Assembly (NCBI GenBank): GCA_030141605.1
Contig: JAQGDQ010000327.1
Location: 204,147-268,146, forward strand
DNA from: Tubiluchus corallicola
Taxonomy: Eukaryota; Priapulida; Priapulimorpha; Priapulimorphida; Tubiluchidae
DNA length: 64,000 bases
Direction of reading: 5' to 3'
A program made the translations under genes and the position numbers. How positions within the stretch are numbered: position 1 is the first letter of the stretch; every line of letters starts with the position of its first letter. Of the stretch, positions 35,676-45,899 are shown in pieces. The notes under the pieces are model-generated. The model ran no database searches. It was not told the origin of the DNA and saw only the letters and a program-made list of their open reading frames with translations.

Positions 35676-35777
35676 ACATTCAATCAGGCATGTGCCAAAT
35701 TCACATATCAAATATCAAGTATGAAAAGGCCTCTGATATGAATGCATAGTATGTATGAATGCAAGGTACAGACTTAC

Positions 35778-35994
35778 TATGGAACAGGAACAGTCCAACG
35801 ATATTGAGAAACAATCCTCCAGCTCCAATACTAAGCATAAGTACAGGTCTTTCTATTGGTTCTATGTCACTCAAGAACCTTTTCATAGCCTCAGTAAAAA
35901 TAATGAAACACAATGATACCAGAAAGACGGAATTGATAAGAGCACCAACAGTTTCCATCCTATACATTTCATATATTTTGTCGAAATTTTTCAT
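35778..35994 (-). CDS. slc30a1: Zinc transporter (ZnT1-type), coding exon 2: membrane segments 3 and 4
   Basis: The exon starts at 35994 after cttgctcag and ends at 35778 before GTAAGT. It encodes METVGALINSVFLVSLCFIIFTEAMKRF (membrane segment 3, matching the VGALVNAVFL stretch of the family) and PVLMLSIGAGGLFLNIVGLFLFH (segment 4). The preceding linker KNFDKIYEMYRM replaces the usual TFGW-R-E stretch, a divergence worth noting. Exon 1 ends in phase 0 and this exon starts in phase 0; it ends in phase 1, fitting exon 3. Confidence 0.92.
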
Positions 35995-36835
35995 CTGAGC
36001 AAGCTATAAGAAAAACATTTGACATGTTTTTATCACAAAATAATGAAATAATGTTAGTTTTATATAATGGGCATATTAAGATTCAGTCAAGTTTAATCAA
36101 CACATAGCAGGATCAATATAATGAAAAAAAGCCCTACCCCAAAAAATTGCAGCAAAACGTTTTTGCAGTTGTTTTGTAGTATTTGGTCCAAGGAATAACA
36201 TATCCCAGTTAGGCCAAAATTTGAGCACTGCAAAGGGTGTAATTATGATATCAAAAATATGGCTGTTTGGCTGCCACTTGACCAAATTAAATGGATATTA
36301 AATGGATATTCAGACTGCCAGAATGGTGAAAAAATGCTCATTTTGATTCAAAAGCAAGAAACTTTGCACAGTGCTAGAGCTCATTAAGGTGATTAATTTT
36401 GATTATGGAGTTAATCGGCCGGAATTTTCAAGATGGCCGACTATATTAGCTTACTAGGGCTATAACTTAGCTGTCAGAGCACACAGGATAATGATTTTGG
36501 TGTCTAAATATAGGTTTTCAAGGTCAACGAATGAACATCTAATGCTTATATGCTGCTATAATATCACCACATTTCAAGATGGTTGTTAAGATAGCAGCAA
36601 ATGTTCCAGAAAATGACAAAATTGCTCATTTTGCTTTTAAAGTATGAAATTTTCCAAAATGCTAAAACCCATCCATCTGAATAATTTTGGAAGTGGACCA
36701 ATTGAAAACTATCCAATATGATGCAGCATTTTTTGCTTACCGTAGGGGCACCACGGCATCGAGAATATGTGCCAAAAATGGCTGTAAACATTTTAATGTC
36801 ATAAAACTCTATCATAAAACAATTTTAATGTCATG
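35995..36835. other. Intron 1, gene-free part
   Basis: Non-coding. It carries fragments such as gatggccgac and gattttggtgtc that look like old dispersed-repeat sequence, plus a small direct repeat (tttaatgtcat at about 36792 and 36823) at the broken end of the LINE that follows. Confidence 0.5.
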
Positions 36836-38995
36836 TTCTCTACATTTTTCTTGCAGCTGCCGCACTGCAAAGATCATATCAACTGTGCTGCGTCCCTGTC
36901 TAAATCCACACTGACTTTCAGGTGGCAGATCTTTCTCTAGGTGTGCGTTGAGACGATCTAGCAGAATTCTTGCCAGGATTTTGCCAGCAATCGATAGGAG
37001 CGAGATGCCCCTGTGATTGTCACACTGCTGTCTGTTTCCTTTCCGCTTATAGAGGTGGATGATTGTGGCATCTTTGAAGTCTTGTGGTAGTTTTTCTTGT
37101 TTCCACATAAATTGGAACAGCTCCGTCAGTTTCGTCTGTAGTTTAGGGCCGCCGTTTGCATATATTTCAGCTGGGATGGAGTCAGCGCCTGGTGCTTTGC
37201 CGCTGGACAGGCTCTTTATGGCTTTCTCAACCTCTTTCTCTGATGGGGGATTTTCAAGAGATCTGTTGGTAGGGACTTGGGGTAGTCTTTCTATGGCCTC
37301 ATCATTTATTGAGGATGGTCGATTTAGAATGATGTTGAAGTGTTCAGCCCAGCGTTGGAGAATCTTATCATTTTCAGTGAGAAGGGTTGATCTATCGGCA
37401 CTGAGAATTGGTGTTGTGCCAGACTTGGACGGTCCGTAAATAGCTTTGATAGCCTGATAAGAGTTCTTTTGATCCTTTCTGTCTGCAAAGGTTTGAATTT
37501 GGTCAGCTTTTGCACTTAGCCAGGAGTCCTGCATGGCTCTGACCTTCTTTTGGCATTGGTGAAGGCAGTTTTCTTTGCTGGACACTTGGGGTTGTTTATA
37601 AAAGCTCTGTGACATTGGTGCTTTTCATTTAGTAGGGTCTGGATGTGATCGTTGTTTTCATCAAACCAGTCTTGGTGTTTTCTGGTGCAGGGCCCAATGG
37701 TTTCTAGTGCAGAGGAGTAAATGGCATCACTAAGGGCTTTCCATTGAGTTTCAGGGTCTAGATAACTACTATCCAATGCCTCTAATCTATCGTCCATTCA
37801 TGAGTGATTGCCTGACGTTTTCCATTTTCAGCTTGGAGATATTCAGCCGCTTGGGTGCCCGTTTTCCCTGCGGTCTTCTTGAGGGGTGGATTCTGATGTT
37901 TAGTTTGGACAGTATAAGCCGGTGGTCTGTCCAACATTCTGCACCGGACATTGCCTTTGTCACTCTGACATCTTGTTTGTCTCTCTGCCTGACGATAAGA
38001 TAATCTAGTAGATGCCACTTCTTTGAACGTGGGTGTTTCCATGATGTTCTGTTTCGGTGGGGAAGACGGAATACAGAGTTGGTGATGAGCAACTCATGGG
38101 ATGCACAAGTTTCCAGAAGCAGAAGTCCATTGCTGTTGCAGTTACCGGTGCCGTTCTTTCCTAAGATGCCTTTCCATGTGTCATGGTCTTTTCCGACTCT
38201 GGCATTGAAATCACCTAGTATGAGTAGTTTATCTGCTCGTGGGACTGCAGAGGTGGCTTCATTTAGGTCGCTGTAGAATTTTTCTTTGGTGGCCTCTGGG
38301 TTTGTCATTGTGGGTGCATATGCACTTATGATGGTGGCGTGTCTCTTTTTTGACAGTGGCAGTCGTAGTGTCATTAGTCTTTCGTTGAAGCCTTTTGGTG
38401 GAGATTTCAATGTTTTTAGCAGAGATGTTTTGATGGCAAAACCCACGCCTGCCTCTCTGTCCTCATCTAGTTTTTTGCCAATCCAGAAGAAGGTGTAGCC
38501 TATTTTGTTTTCTGGCAGTTGTCCCTCTTCAGCAAAGCGAGTTTCGCTGAGTGCAGCTATGTCGACATTATGCCTAGCCAGCTCGCTAGCTATGAGTGCT
38601 GTTCTTCTGGCTGGTCTGTGAGATCCAGTCTTGTCTTGCAGAGTGTGCACATTTCATGCGCCAAGTGTTAGCGGTTTTCTCCGCTCGTTTCTTTCCTTTC
38701 TTTGTTTCTTAGCGCTAGGCTGGGATCCCCGCCAGTCGCGGCATGCTAGCCAGGGTGAGGTGAAGCAGGCAATGTTTGGTGCACTTTTTCTAGCCCTTTC
38801 CCCATGCTAAGAGGGGAAGCAGTGCAATCCTGAAAAGGGCTGCTTCGTCACTCAGGTGGCTGCCGAATTCCAACGCTGCTTTGGTTCGGTGGAAAGCGAC
38901 CCTATGGCCTGAGCCGCCTATGTGCAGAAGAGTGGCTACGGCTACCAGTGTATCCACACCTACCGCTTCGCCATGCTGTCCATCGCCGCAGGACT
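36812..38995 (-). mobile_element. LINE-4: GC-rich, 5' half kept, 3' half missing
   Basis: On the minus strand, about 38995-38650 is a GC-rich 5' leader. 38650-37787 is an almost intact AP endonuclease (ALSETRFAEEGQL, GYTFFWIGK, GVGFAIKTSL, LILGDFNARVGKD, WTDHRLIL) of the kind often mislabelled craniofacial development protein 2-like. After a frameshift near 37790 and another near 37560 come the linker and RT start: GKAPGADSIPAEIY, DATIIHLYKRKGNR, NHRGISLLSIAGK, CGFRQGRSTVDMIFAVRQLQE. The sequence stops at HDIKIVL, before the RT catalytic boxes. There is no 3' UTR or tail. It lies antisense-free (same strand) in intron 1 of the zinc transporter gene. The composition is near 50% GC in an AT-rich setting. 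Confidence 0.85.
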
Positions 38996-39159
38996 TTTTG
39001 TAGGTATAGGGGGTAGGGATGAAGTCATGACTTGCGCGTTAATTTGATTAAAGTGAGGGAGAGTTGCGCAATGTCGTCAGCACAGAGAAGCATGCAATAT
39101 TTCTTATGTTGATTGTATGTTTGGTAAGGGAATACCAGATACTAATGGTAAAATTCGAA

Positions 39160-39295
39160 TGCAAGTAAAAATGGCACAGGAAAAAAATTGACACAAATAG
39201 AAAAGTAGGTAAAAATGGTAAAGATAAAATGGCACAGGAAAAAATGACATTGTAAAAATGGCACAAATGCAAAAGCAGATATATAGTGCAGATGA
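39160..39295. repeat. Array of tggcacagg-aaaaat-gacac subrepeats
   Basis: Three or four imperfect copies of atggcacaggaaaaaa(t)tgacac with intervening aaatagaaaagtagg. It is the reverse complement of the array at 42385-42625 and matches the ends of the TIR repeat copies A and B. The two arrays may be the long ends of one larger element (39.16-42.63 kb). Confidence 0.75.
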
Positions 39296-39299
39296 TTAG

Positions 39300-41030
39300 T
39301 GTACCAAATTTTCAAACTAACACAATAAGAATTGATTTTCCAAAGAAAACTAGAGAAAAGAAATCTTCAAGTAAACCAGTCAGAAACAGAAGAATATATT
39401 ATAGCAAGAGCTGATAATCAGTCTTGGAAAAAGTGCAAATACATGGGCACTTTTGGAACACCGAAGATGATATTAAAAGTAGAGAGCAACAAACAAATTT
39501 AATGCTTGTTTTCCTTCTGCACAATAATGTATTAACTAGCAAGAAATGAAGTCTTAACATAAGACTTCAATTATTTAAGATTCTGCTTAGAGCAGAAACT
39601 TCTTGATTTACCCCCGGTTTTTATTTTATTTATTTATTATTATTATTTGTCAAGTTTTGTTTCTTTAATAACTCAAGCGTGCACAGTGCTAGGGCCACGA
39701 AACTCACAGGACACACTCCCCACATAGGGGGATTTATGTTAGTATTTTAGTATATCACCCTTGGGTCAAACGTCGTGTAACGGGCAGGGCTTCTTGTTTT
39801 TTTCGTTAGGCTGAATCTCCTCCTACAGTTTTCGAGTTAGGGCCACAATTTTTGGTATGTGGCTAGGTGGTGTCGAGTTTTTGTGCAGTTGGTGTCGAAT
39901 ATGAGCCATTTACAAAGGGGAAAAATTTCTGGTAGGGGGCAAAGAACCAAAATCAAGGGGGTCGGGGACACCAATACTTCCAGTTTCGACATTTTGCTAA
40001 TGTGATGTATGTGGTAAACAAAATGTTTTTATAGTAATTTTGGACAGTAGATTATATGACTTTTCAAAAGACCAGCGGTTGCTATGGTGTACAAAGTCTT
40101 AATTTGGCAGTTGCTAGGGTGTAAAAATAACCATTTCTTCCAAAACATATAAAGTACATATTCTATGACAACTTTGAGGCCAAACAGATGCAACATACAG
40201 AAAACACTGTAATGCTAGAGTTCTCGACACTGCCAAAATTTTGGCCCACCCGAGGTCATCCAAAGGACATCAACAGGGAATATCTCAATCATATTGAGTA
40301 ATATATCAAATTAAAGCATGGGGTGAGGCGGGTTTGACACTAACAAATGTTGGCCCACCTGGAGTCACCTAAAGGGCATCTGCAGGAAATATGTCTACAT
40401 GTTGTGTAATATATCAAATTATTGCTTATGCAGAGGTGATTTGACGTGGTTAATTAAAACGTCAAGATTTGTTGACAAATGGCTTAATTGTCTTTATTTT
40501 GCCAGAACCTTTTGTCCTTCAAATAAATGTCGCAAACAATTGTGTAATAATTATAGGGTACTATAAGCTTAGAAACTCTGTACTAGAATCATAACTTTAA
40601 GGATCTGCTCTGGGCCTATTTAGGAAGCTCCGAAATGCAAAATTAATGGGAAGACAACAGCACAGCAGCATGTAACAATCCAGGGCATCATAGTTAGTGG
40701 CCCTATCACTAGGCACTATCAGAATTTTTTGACACTAATGCATTTGTCTACTAGTAAGATGTCACGGCAGTGTGATAACATATGACCCCCAATAAGCCAG
40801 TGTGCTTTTGTGCTTGAAAAATCATTCTACAACATGTCATACAAGTTCGTTGTGGTTATTGCAAATTTTTCTTCAGGGGACCTACACAGTCACTGACGGC
40901 CTAGTTAATTAGTTTGAAAACAATTTTTTTTGTAAATACAAAACAAAAGCTGTCAGTAAAGCATCTCCTGTCATAGAAGTAGAATCTTACCACAGTTTTT
41001 GACACAGATAAAAATGTCCACTAGTTAATT
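39300..41030. other. Gene-free part of intron 1 with a 109-bp imperfect tandem duplication
   Basis: No coding words seen. The block starting tggccca at 40242 recurs at 40351 (period 109) with substitutions; both contain the words ggcatc/ggacatc and taatatatcaaatta. The rest is AT-rich without structure that I could name. Confidence 0.5.
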
Positions 41031-41430
41031 GCTTATTTTACCAATAATGTGTACAACAATGAAACTTGGGGTTTAACGATTGCTCAAGAAAAGCAGACTG
41101 ACACAATTCATAGAAGTCTTCTAAGGAAAGTTTTAAAGATAAGATCACCATATATAATCAAAAATGAAGATTTATACACCTGAACAAAAGAAATTTCTTG
41201 GAGTTCAAAAGTCAAGATCTGAAGATTAAGATGGCCAGGACACCTTCCAAGATTACCAAATGAGGGCCAGTAAGAATTGCCTTAAAGGAAGCCTTAAAAC
41301 TTTGCAAAACACCACCTGGCAAACCAAAAACAACCCGGATAGCTAAGATGAATAAAGATTTTGAACAAAATTCAAGCAAATCTATCTTTAGGAGTAGAAG
41401 AACTTATGCCGTTAACTGCAGATAGTAGTG
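41030..41430 (+). mobile_element. LINE ORF2 C-terminal fragment
   Basis: The plus strand reads NNETWGLTIAQEKQTDTIHRSLLRKVLKI, then after a stop and a frameshift RLRWPGHLPRLPNEGPVRIALKEALK. This is the same C-terminal region as in the fragment at 32.1-32.5 kb (YNSEFWTL..., WIGNMLRLPDYNPVKI). The RT core is absent. It is old and 5'-truncated. Confidence 0.65.
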
Positions 41431-41499
41431 GGTGGAATACTTTAATAAATGTTGTTGAGTCAATGCCTACAATAGGCGGAATGAGACTTTGAAGAAGAT

Positions 41500-42174
41500 A
41501 AAAATAGTACAGGAAAAAATGACACACTTGGTAAAATGAGTTTAGGGTTAGAATTACTATGGGGGACAATTATTTTAGTTATTTTTACCTCTGCCAAGGA
41601 AACTATGCTTCAACATAGTTTGTTTGTTTGTCAGGTTGTTGTCTGTTCTGGCAGTAACCCTATTACACAAAAACTACCAAACAAATTTCCTTGGAACTTT
41701 GTGGATAAGGTGGGTAGAGGGTCCAAAATGGGAATGTTTTCACTGAGTCTTTTTTGCAGAACTTGACCAAACACCACTTACAAAAAATATTCGTGAAGTA
41801 CTATGTGCAGGTGTGAGAGGGTGTATTTTGTACTTCTTTTTTATCTCCGCCAGGAGAAACAACTAAAGTTAGTTACAGGTTCCATTTCACGAAATTCTCA
41901 CTTGTAGCTGTCTATGGTCTTTGCTTATTAATATGTATAGCCTTATAAACTGATTTGGTATGTAAATAAACATATATCTGTCAGTCTATTACCATTGCCA
42001 AAATTAATGGCTAAAAAGGTAGATAAGCACTATGTACAATATATTTTGTAACAAACAAAATATTTTGTGTTTTTGCCATATATATATATATGGCTTATGT
42101 AAAATATTTATTTTACATAAAAATGTAAAATAAAAGTAAACAAGCAAACATACAGAAAATGTACCTGTTTTGAT

Positions 42175-42210
<36 letters not shown>

Positions 42211-42380
42211 ATCAAAACAGGTACATTTTCTGTATGTTTGCTTGTTTACTTTTATTTTACATTTTTTAATCAAATTAATCAAACAAATAAGTTTGATTTG
42301 GATTGTTCGGCTTTAGCAGAGATCTGCTTCATACAGAACGCATTCTAGTTTTTTATAGAAAACAATTGCATTAAAATATC
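41500..42380. mobile_element. Non-autonomous TIR repeat, copy B (inverted relative to copy A)
   Basis: Starts with agtacaggaaaaaatgacacac and continues as the reverse complement of copy A: tttttacctctgccaaggaaactatgcttcaacatag, then ttaccattgccaaaattaa and gattgttcggctttagc. Compared with copy A it has gained a 148-bp perfect palindrome at 42119-42266 and smaller palindromes just before it. It lies in intron 1 of the zinc transporter. Together with copy A it flanks exon 2 in opposite orientation. Confidence 0.65.
42119..42266. repeat. 148-bp perfect palindrome with (TA) core
   Basis: Base-by-base checking shows that 42119-42192 is the exact reverse complement of 42193-42266: unique arms of 60 bases each (including caagcaaacatacag and gtacctgttttgat) around a 28-base TA core. 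Two smaller perfect palindromes lie just upstream: gccata...tatggc (42075-42094) and gtaaaatatttattttac (42099-42116). The transcript of either strand would fold into an uninterrupted hairpin. Confidence 0.97.
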
Positions 42381-42384
42381 ATAT

Positions 42385-42625
42385 GTGCCATATTTCTATA
42401 CTTTTCCATTTGTGCCATTTTCACCTCTGCCATTTTTATACATGTGCCATTTTAACCCACTTTTCCATTTGTGCCAATTTTTCCTGTGCCACTTTGATAC
42501 CTGTGCCATTTTAACCTACTTTTCCATTTGTACCATTTTCACCTGTGCCATTATTAGACCTGTGCCATTTTAACCTACTTTTCCATTTGTGCCAATTTTC
42601 CCTTTTTTATCTGTCATTTTTCCCG
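42385..42625. repeat. Minisatellite of gtgccatttt-type units
   Basis: Tandem, imperfect units built from tgtgccattttaacctac, ttttccatttgtgccatttt and cacctgtgcc, with a higher-order period of roughly 60-65 bases. It is the reverse complement of the array at 39160-39295 and forms the outer edge of TIR repeat copy B. Confidence 0.85.
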
Positions 42626-42629
42626 CACA

Positions 42630-43908
42630 CCAGTTAGTTCAGTTAGAAACAGCATATCCTGAGCATGACATTGCATTGGAACATACAGTAAAATGTTTTG
42701 AACAGCAACCATGGTTAAACACATGTTTAACACTAAATGGTGCCAAGTGTGAAAACAGAAAGATCAAATTGGAATTTTTGGCATGGTTTTCTCTGTCCTC
42801 AAGTTTGGCAAGTGTTTTCCTAGACTAACCCACTCAAATTTTTGGAAAGTGGTGTGCACATCTTCTAGAAAAAAATCAACTTTTAAAACTGTTTCAGCAA
42901 GTTGGAAAAAATAAACATACTCCCAGAAAGATGACAAAATGTTCTATGAAATTGAATGTTTCAATTACAGGGATGCGTGCTTAATGAAATGGGAAGGGTA
43001 TGTTTCAGAGATTTTTTTCAGTGTTCCTATGTGGAAGTTGGTTCCCAGCTAATAACTGCATACTATTTGGAACAGCACTGTCATTGCCTTTTAGGAATGC
43101 GTACTGTTCAGGGCAACGCCAGAGGGAGGAGCATTAAGAAACTGGTGTTTTTGCCAGTTTTTTTGCAAAACTTATACAACTGATATCTGAAGAAAACTTA
43201 TACAACTGATATCTGAAGGTATTGCTACAGAAGGGTGCTATATATCATTGGAAAGAGCTTTCAGTGTAGGCTCTAACAGACATAATTCGGTTTCCCGGGA
43301 GCTTTACAGCTCACTGCAATGAGTACTTTTCCAGGATTTTTCAAACCACTAAATTTAGGATAACTACCGTCTAAAAAACTGGCTTTTGAAACTGTTTAGG
43401 TGACTTGGAAAAAATAAGCAGTTTAATCATACTCAGAAAGTGCATAGAATAGTCTATAAAGTGTAAATATTTCGTATAGAGAGATGCCTACTTAACAAAA
43501 TGGGAAGGGCTCGGAATATGTGGCTGTTCTGGGCATTGCTGTCATCCAATTTTCTACTGTTTTTAGGGACAGTTAGAAATATTTGTAAACCTACTCATCT
43601 CTAAAGGAGCATTAAGCAAAAACTTTTTAGAATGCTTGCACATTATTGGCTGTGAGCAAAACAGATTTGTGGAGTTTGGCGATAATATAATAACAATCTG
43701 CTGGCATTTGAAAATTTCAATAAGTCTGCAAAAAACCAAAGTTTTTTCGTAGTATATCCTTGATTTTTGTCATTTTTCTTATTTATTATTATGGTTATGC
43801 AATACTTGCAAGTTAATTTGCAAAAAAATATAGATTAAAAGCAGCAGGTGATGCAGCAGTGCAGGTTGGACTTAGTGAAGCTTATATTTTAGAAACGATT
43901 ATACATAC
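42630..43908. other. Intron 1, part nearest exon 1
   Basis: AT-rich, no gene. It contains a perfect 26-bp tandem duplication at 43167-43218 (aaaacttatacaactgatat...). Two short stretches about 480 bases apart (42870-43000 and 43365-43500) share words such as ttttgaaactgttt...ggaaaaaataa and look like old duplicated sequence. Confidence 0.55.
43167..43218. repeat. 26-bp direct tandem repeat, two copies
   Basis: The unit aaaacttatacaactgatat + ctgaag occurs twice without mismatch at 43167 and 43193. Confidence 0.95.
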
Positions 43909-44085
43909 TCTTATTGCAAAAAATCCAATTAAAAGTGCAAAGACATCACTCATCATGTGAAACGCATCAGCAATGAGAGCCATTGAATTGGTTAGCAGGC
44001 CAACAACAATCTCCACTAGGAAGAAGCTTACTGTTAGCACTAGCATAGACACAAGGCGGCATCTCTTTCCAGTATAGCGCCCCAT
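43909..44085 (-). CDS. slc30a1: Zinc transporter (ZnT1-type), first coding exon
   Basis: ATG at 44085 opens MGRYTGKRCRLVSMLVLT, the characteristic start of ZnT1/ZnT10-type transporters. Membrane segment 1 (MLVLTVSFFLVEIVVGLLT) and segment 2 (NSMALIADAFHMMSDVFALLIG) follow. ADAFHMMSD gives the HxxxD half of the membrane zinc site; His rather than Asn favours zinc export as in ZnT1. The exon ends at 43909 before GTATGT in phase 0. Upstream, tttattgcag at 44106-44097 looks like an acceptor, so a separate 5' UTR exon probably lies to the right. The four exons give about 260 residues; ZnT1 proteins are usually near 500, so the C-terminal domain is missing here. Confidence 0.93.
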
Positions 44086-44109
44086 TGTGTATGTCTCTGC
44101 AATAAACAA

Positions 44110-45895
44110 TATCCTGAATTTTGTGAAAAATACAAAATGTGTGCCAAATAAATTCTTAACAAAATCTCGCCGATATGCATTGGAAATACCCTAGTTGAAA
44201 CAATAGCCTAATTATGGCATTATTACCATTACAATCACCAATGGCAACATGATTATCAGTGTCACATAATCATTAAAATTGTCATTCATTTTCATCCTTG
44301 TCATCAGAATCAACGACATTGATGGCAAAAAACAATATCAGCAATAAATTAGGAAGAGTAAATTAGCAAGTAAACACCCAGCTCCCTGTTATTACGATTC
44401 GCACATCTGTAAGAAATTTTTTAAATTTTAAATTTTTTCTACAGTAGCCACATTGCCAAAACCATGTCTTCAGTACTGAACGTACATTTTCATTAAATGA
44501 ACCAAAACCAAAAATATTCTAGGGTGCCACCAAACCGCAGCTTAAAAGAATGATTGGGAGTGGTGCCAAACCAAATTCCTAATAAAATATTAAGTACCGA
44601 ACCGATGCCAAACCGAATTTTCTTTTAATTCTAATTGAGAAGAAATATAAACTCTGTAATATTTTTTTGTTTTAAGCTAGTGGTGATTGGTCAATTGTGT
44701 ATAATTGTTATGATTACTAAATCTATGTTTGTTTAACATTATGAAGTAATGTATTTTAATACTTAAAAGTATTTTAAAAACAGTCCCAATTCTTTCAAAA
44801 AGCTGCTCAAACTATCTTGTATAACCAGTAATCGTTCTGATTACTAAATCTGTGTTGGTTTAAAGTAATGTAGTAAAGTATTAAGTATTTTAAAAGTAGC
44901 TCAAAATCTTTCAAACCATTCAAACTATTTTGTATAATCAATAAAAGCAGTACTTAGTACTGCAGTAGGTATAGCAGTGCAATAGTATAATTGTTTAATT
45001 GTTAGAGTTCTCGTTTTATTTCTTCCTGTGGAAGCCAATACGTTGTATATAGGTTACAGGCAATGTGTGAAATCGGGTATTCTGCAGAATGTATAGACAT
45101 TTTATAGATTGACAAAACAAACCAGGTAAAGTGTCTAAAATAATTCCTTCTACAATTTCCCTAAAACAAACCAGGTAAAGTGTCTAAAATAATTCCTTCT
45201 ACAATTTTTCTAGGTATTATATATAAGTCAAATGCTTGTCCTGCAAAGTGTGTAATTATTGGATTCTTTATATTTTTCCAAGGCATTTTATATAATGGCA
45301 ATTTTTTTTGTGTGAATTTGAATTCAGTTGGTTAGTTAGTTTGATGGTAGATAGATGAACGGATGGGCGTACAGAGACAGAAACACAGAGATGCAAGCCT
45401 TATGGCCTGCTATACCGGCATTACATTATAAATTGCTTTAATTTAAAGGTCTACTTTTAAATTATTGTGAAAATTTCATTCCCCTTACATAAAATTTCTA
45501 TTATTAATCTCTTCCTGATAGCACCACTCATAGCTATTTGAATTGTGCTCAACATGCAAAATTGCAAAAAAGATTTTAACAAAAACAGACTTCATAAATC
45601 CATATGCATGTACTGCTAATAGACTTTCTACGCACAAATAAGTTTACGAAAAATTTTCCTAAGAACTCCAATAAATCTACCCTCATGATTACTAGATACT
45701 GAAAGTGATCCACCTAAGTGAAAAATAGTGACATTGGCCCCAACCACCAGCTTAATTAGCACGTTAGGTAATGGCACATTCAGAGAAGAGTGTTTTCTCT
45801 TGCTAATCCTAACTTGTCAAGTAACTCGCCAGAATGTTCAGATTAGAGAGCCAAACATGAAGCTCGCTACTCAAACCCATCTTCCTGGCCTCATC
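44110..45895. other. Intergenic or 5' intron; tandem duplications only
   Basis: No gene seen. An imperfect duplication of period about 127 is anchored by gattactaaatct at 44712 and 44839. A near-perfect 49-bp duplication lies at 45117-45214. The stretch around 44450-44620 has words such as accgaaccgatgccaaaccg that look like old dispersed-repeat sequence. Confidence 0.5.
45117..45214. repeat. 49-bp tandem duplication, two copies
   Basis: aaacaaaccaggtaaagtgt and the following bases recur after 49 bases with one or two differences at the end of the unit. Confidence 0.93.
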
Positions 45896-45899
45896 GAAG

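Noticed and set aside
37059-37439. Plus-strand 126-codon frame over LINE-4
   Set aside because: Antisense shadow of the endonuclease/RT reading, which holds family motifs.
42385-42625. CRISPR-like array in the gtgccatttt units
   Set aside because: Units are contiguous and degenerate, without constant spacers; the context is an animal intron, so this is a minisatellite.
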